DNA from: Saksenaea vasiformis B4078
Lineage: Eukaryota; Mucoromycota; Mucoromycetes; Mucorales; Saksenaeaceae
DNA length: 12,832 nucleotides
NCBI GenBank assembly: GCA_000697055.1
Contig: JNDT01001493.1
Span: 1 to 12,832 of the forward strand
Direction of reading: 5' to 3'
In this document: positions 10,387 to 12,832 of the stretch, piece by piece
Position numbering within the stretch: the first letter of the stretch is position 1
Layout: the number at the start of each line of letters is the position of its first letter
Translations under genes and position numbers: made by a program
Notes under the pieces: generated by a model
What the model was told of the DNA's origin: nothing
Databases searched by the model: none
The model's input: the letters and a program-made list of their open reading frames with translations, nothing else

Positions 10387-12342
10387 CTATGAACGGAAGA
10401 TGTGAGAAGTGTCTAAGAACTTCTTGGAAGTTAATCGCAACTTCGAGAACTTCCTGGAAGTTCTTCGGTAAAATAATTTTGCAGGTTGTCGGACCTGTGG
10501 AATCCCCGCCCAATGAAATGGCAAAATACCACAGCAAACTTCTTTACCGCCGTCCAAGGTGTGGTCTGTGGTCGCCACTCCAAAAAGGTTGCTGTGGTAT
10601 TTTGCCGTTTCATTGGGCAGGGATTCCACAGGTCTGACATTACTCTCCCCCAAGAGTGTTGGTCGTCCTCGATCAACTAAGCTGAGAGATAGTGGGGCAA
10701 CTGGAGACGAGGCCGTAGGCTGATTGAGTTCTTGACACATTTGTGCCCGAGATTGTCGAGGGTGATACCAAGTAGTCCGGAAGTGATTGGAAAGAGCAGG
10801 CTTAAGACGATCGGTGTGAACCCAAGAAGTATAAGGTTCGCTGTCCAGAGATTCGATTTTGTAAATATCGACTTGCGGATTTGTGGCAGTAATGACATAT
10901 GGACCCATCCAATTGAATTCGAGACCGAAACGCTGTTCATGCCGAAGGAGCACATGATCACCGACTTGAAAGAGTTGATGCTTTATGATGGCATCCCAGC
11001 GATCTTTATCTTGTTGACTGACCATGGTAGTTCGAGTCTTGGCATCTTCACGAGCTTGGCGGAGGCGGTGTACATGTGTGAGGCCATCATTGGCGATAAT
11101 TTCAGGGTCAATGGCAATGGTGGTGTCGAGGAAGGGTCGCAGGGGGTCACCTGGAAGTCTTGGTTCATGGCCATACGTCAAATAAAAAGGGCTTAAGCCA
11201 GTAGAGCAGTGGGTTCTAATGCGACATGCCCATAAGGTAGTTTCAATGTAATCGTCCCAACGATGGATGGCACCCTTGACATATTTTCGGAGCATTTGCT
11301 TGAAGATACCATTGAGACGTTCGCATTTGCCATTAGTGCGTGGGTGAAAAGCAGATGTAAACTTGTGGTTGGTGTGTATTCTTGCATTGTAGAGAGCGAC
11401 GATCTTGGCCATAAAATTGGCACCGCGGTCAGTGAGGATTTCATCTGGACAGCTGAAAGGCATCATGATTTCTTCATATAAAAAATTTGCAATAGCTTCT
11501 GCCGTAGCATCTGGAACAGCACGAGCTATCAGCCAATTTGTAGCATAGTCTACTGCAACTAAGAGCCATCGATTACCATGGAGCGTGGTTGGCAATTCCC
11601 CAATGAAGTCGAGGTGCCATCTTGAAAAGGCTGGAGGGACCTCCAAGGGGCGCATTGGACCATGGTGTGTCTTGCAGTCAGCTTTGGACGCGAGTTGGCA
11701 TTCGGGGCATTTGGTAAGCCAGTCTTGTATTTCCGAGTGCATACCAGGCCACCACCAGCGTTTTTTCATCAGATCATATACCATGTTTTCTCCTGCGTGG
11801 CCAAACCCATTGTGGAATTTGTTGACTAAATCGGCATGGCGTGCGAAAAGGGCAAATCGGATTTCTTGGATGTCTTCACCAATTTTTACCTTATGAAAGA
11901 CTTTGCCATCTTTGACAGTGAAATCCTCCTTGTTCTTTGTGAGCTTGTCCTGGAGGTTTTCGGGCCAATCGTGTTCAGGGTGTGCATAAAACTTTGGCCA
12001 GTCCGAGTTAGAGATGAGTTCAGCAGCATAAAGATAATCAGGTTCAAGGTCGACCTCCACGGAAGTTCCTAACAGATCGTTGCGGCAAGAGAGAAGATCA
12101 GGAATATGATTGTCTTTTCCCAGCTTGTATTGTATGTCTGGGTCGAACATTTCCAATTCAGACATCCAGCACGTGAGGCGTGGCATTGGCTTTTTCTGTG
12201 TGCGCAGATAGCGTAGTGGGTGATGGTCTGTATATACCACATAAGGGCGTCCTTCAACAAAACGCCACCATTGGCGCAAGGCATGCAGAATACCCAAGAG
12301 TTCCCGTTCTTGTGCCGGTGTTACGCTGGAAATTTCGGGTAG
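10387..12342 (-). CDS. Ty3/gypsy pol fragment: RNase H tail, integrase, GPY/F domain
   Basis: This open frame is the 3' part of a Ty3/gypsy polyprotein; integrase inserts the cDNA copy into host DNA. No true start is present: a TAA at 12345-12343 precedes the frame, and family resemblance begins near 12325 with TPAQERELLGI. Counting from the Leu codon (TTG) at 12297: the RNase H end has YTDHHPLRYL (22-31) and GKDNHIPDLLS (60-70); the zinc site is probably H162/H167 and C197/C200; the catalytic triad is D230, D290 and E326, with 35 residues between the last two. The GPY/F module has NWMGPY at 462-467 and VHTDRLKP at 493-500. The frame then runs through the polypurine tract into the LTR, so the last 90 or so residues are probably not native protein. 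Gag, protease, reverse transcriptase and most of RNase H are absent, so the element cannot move by itself. The lack of stops over about 650 codons suggests a fairly recent copy. Confidence 0.88.
   Translation of the reverse strand, partial: LPEISSVTPAQERELLGILHALRQWWRFVEGRPYVVYTDHHPLRYLRTQKKPMPRLTCWMSELEMFDPDIQYKLGKDNHIPDLLSCRNDLLGTSVEVDLEPDYLYAAELISNSDWPKFYAHPEHDWPENLQDKLTKNKEDFTVKDGKVFHKVKIGEDIQEIRFALFARHADLVNKFHNGFGHAGENMVYDLMKKRWWWPGMHSEIQDWLTKCPECQLASKADCKTHHGPMRPLEVPPAFSRWHLDFIGELPTTLHGNRWLLVAVDYATNWLIARAVPDATAEAIANFLYEEIMMPFSCPDEILTDRGANFMAKIVALYNARIHTNHKFTSAFHPRTNGKCERLNGIFKQMLRKYVKGAIHRWDDYIETTLWACRIRTHCSTGLSPFYLTYGHEPRLPGDPLRPFLDTTIAIDPEIIANDGLTHVHRLRQAREDAKTRTTMVSQQDKDRWDAIIKHQLFQVGDHVLLRHEQRFGLEFNWMGPYVITATNPQVDIYKIESLDSEPYTSWVHTDRLKPALSNHFRTTWYHPRQSRAQMCQELNQPTASSPVAPLSLSLVDRGRPTLLGESNVRPVESLPNETAKYHSNLFGVATTDHTLDGGKEVCCGILPFHWAGIPQVRQPAKLFYRRTSRKFSKLRLTSKKFLDTSHIFRS
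10417..10462 (-). promoter_or_regulatory. Two copies of a TTCNNNGAA-type palindromic box in U3
   Basis: GAACTTCTTGGAAGTT (10417-10432) and GAACTTCCTGGAAGTT (10447-10462) differ at one base and start 30 bases apart, about three helical turns. Each is a near-palindrome centred on TTCNNNGAA. They lie 50-100 bases upstream of the LTR TATA box, a natural place for activator binding. The spacing between half-sites is three bases, not the two of a standard heat-shock element, so I do not assign a factor. Confidence 0.5.
10487..10639. repeat. 153-bp near-palindrome with about 50-bp arms in the LTR
   Basis: Bases 10491-10537 and 10589-10635 are inverted copies matching at 44 of 47. The outer four bases (TGTC and GACA) extend the match to both ends, so the whole unit runs TGTC...GACA, with a central loop of about 51 bases. 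It begins at the presumed LTR edge. It could be a strong secondary structure of the LTR itself or a foldback/MITE-type insertion at that edge. The flanks show no convincing target-site duplication. Confidence 0.85.
10643..10654 (-). promoter_or_regulatory. Polypurine tract
   Basis: The minus strand reads CTTGGGGGAGAG followed by TAA and then the TGTCAG of the LTR. A G/A-rich run ending next to the 3' LTR is the plus-strand priming site of LTR retroelements, and its place just after the integrase region fits. It fixes the orientation of the element. Confidence 0.65.
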
Positions 12343-12344
12343 TT

Positions 12345-12832
12345 AAGTCCTTAGGTAGACTTCAGCGATATGACAGAAGCGGTGATAAGAAAATAAGAAT
12401 GAATAAAAGTTCGGTTCAGATAAGAGTTCAGTTTCGTGGAATTTAGTTCGATGTTAGTGAGCACCAGGTGTAGATTTGAGTTGGACACCAAGACTTGGAG
12501 TATTTATCAATGAAGATAAATGAAAGAAAAGAAAAAGAAAAGAGGTTGTCGATAAAGACAAGGTCGGAAGAGTTCCTGTTTGATAAAAGAATCTGATTCG
12601 TTAGTTAAATCGTTTGTATGATTACCTATGATCTCGTGTTGGATCTGTCAAATATGGATATCAAATAGAGATAAAAAAAATGATATTCTTCGAGTGATCA
12701 GCGGGTTGGATCAGAAGGAATAAAAAGAGATTCGGTAAGAAAAGAAATAAAATAAAAGATAAAATAAAAAGGGAAGACAGCGGAATTGTCGTCGTTTGTC
12801 AGGAAAAAGAGTAAAAAAAAATAAAAAGAAAA
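12345..12832 (-). repeat. Pyrimidine-rich repeat, minus-strand copy abutting pol
   Basis: Read on the minus strand, this is the counterpart of 8990-9350. It also shares a TATCGCTGAA box near 12368-12359 with 9521-9530 in the plus-strand LTR-like fragment, so repeat and LTR-like part follow in the same order in both places. It joins the pol fragment within about 20 bases, with no gag or reverse transcriptase between. It may be the leader or 5' LTR of the element after an internal deletion, or a separate element. It does not resemble the U3 of the LTR at 10270-10639. It runs to the window edge. Confidence 0.6.

Larger units (their letters stand above)
10270..10639 (-). mobile_element. 3' LTR of the truncated Ty3/gypsy element
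   Basis: The LTR is taken to begin with TGTCAG at 10639, three bases after a polypurine tract, and runs down the plus coordinates. U3 contains a 153-bp near-palindrome (10639-10487), two palindromic boxes (10462-10447 and 10432-10417) and TATAAATA (10363-10356). AATAAA follows at 10338-10333, marking R. The R/U5 part resembles 9445-9545 on the other strand. The far end is uncertain; the ATCCCTT near 10285-10275 is the last shared element. I could not identify the 3' CA or a target-site duplication. Confidence 0.6.

Noticed and set aside
10417..10462. Heat-shock elements
   Set aside because: Half-sites are separated by three bases instead of the two of the standard TTCNNGAA arrangement, so the match is incomplete.
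10732..11196. 154-codon plus-strand frame opposite the integrase
   Set aside because: It is the antisense shadow of the integrase C-terminal region, which has clear motifs on the minus strand.
8990..12832. DIRS-type retroelement because of inverted flanking repeats
   Set aside because: The element encodes a DDE integrase and has a polypurine tract and an LTR, which fit Ty3/gypsy; DIRS elements use a tyrosine recombinase.

Overview
The window looks like nuclear DNA of a filamentous, probably early-diverging (Mucoromycota-like) fungus. It carries conserved eukaryotic housekeeping genes broken by very short introns (41-69 bp in the 13 introns I could place), little space between genes, and a Ty3/gypsy-type retroelement. 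The lineage is inferred from gene style and intron size, not from a marker gene.

Layout. Positions 1-536: leader region with only weak coding hints. 537-1271 (+): two-exon class I SAM methyltransferase of the METTL13/EEF1AKMT4-like family. 1631-5345 (-): a complete seven-exon gene for the spliceosomal DEAH-box helicase Prp22/DHX8; the deduced exons total 3417 nt with no frame break (1138 residues). 5346-6265: divergent promoter region with a perfect TGACGTCA site and an unexplained coding-like patch. 6266-7030 (+): a seven-exon gene for a CZIB/UPF0587 (DUF866) zinc-binding protein of 162 residues, which no single open frame reveals and which I assembled by joining exons. 7477-7879 (-) and 8045-8380 (+): two weak hypothetical genes.

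From about 8500 to the right edge the window is mostly retroelement material. A decayed plus-strand element has 16-bp tandem repeats, a TATA/AATAAA module, a pyrimidine-rich segment and an LTR-like fragment. A minus-strand element keeps an open RNase H-tail/integrase frame (12342 down to 10387), a polypurine tract and a 3' LTR. That LTR holds an unusual 153-bp near-palindrome, twin palindromic boxes, a TATA box and a poly(A) signal. The pyrimidine-rich segment recurs in opposite orientation at 12345-12832, where it abuts the pol fragment directly: gag, protease, reverse transcriptase and most of RNase H are missing.

Functionally, the left half is ordinary housekeeping: protein methylation, mRNA release from the spliceosome and a small zinc protein. 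The right half is a repeat-rich region containing at least two, probably three, LTR-type promoter/polyadenylation modules. The most distinctive observations are the hidden CZIB gene, the strong TAG preference at intron ends, and the structure of the truncated retroelement and its palindromic LTR.
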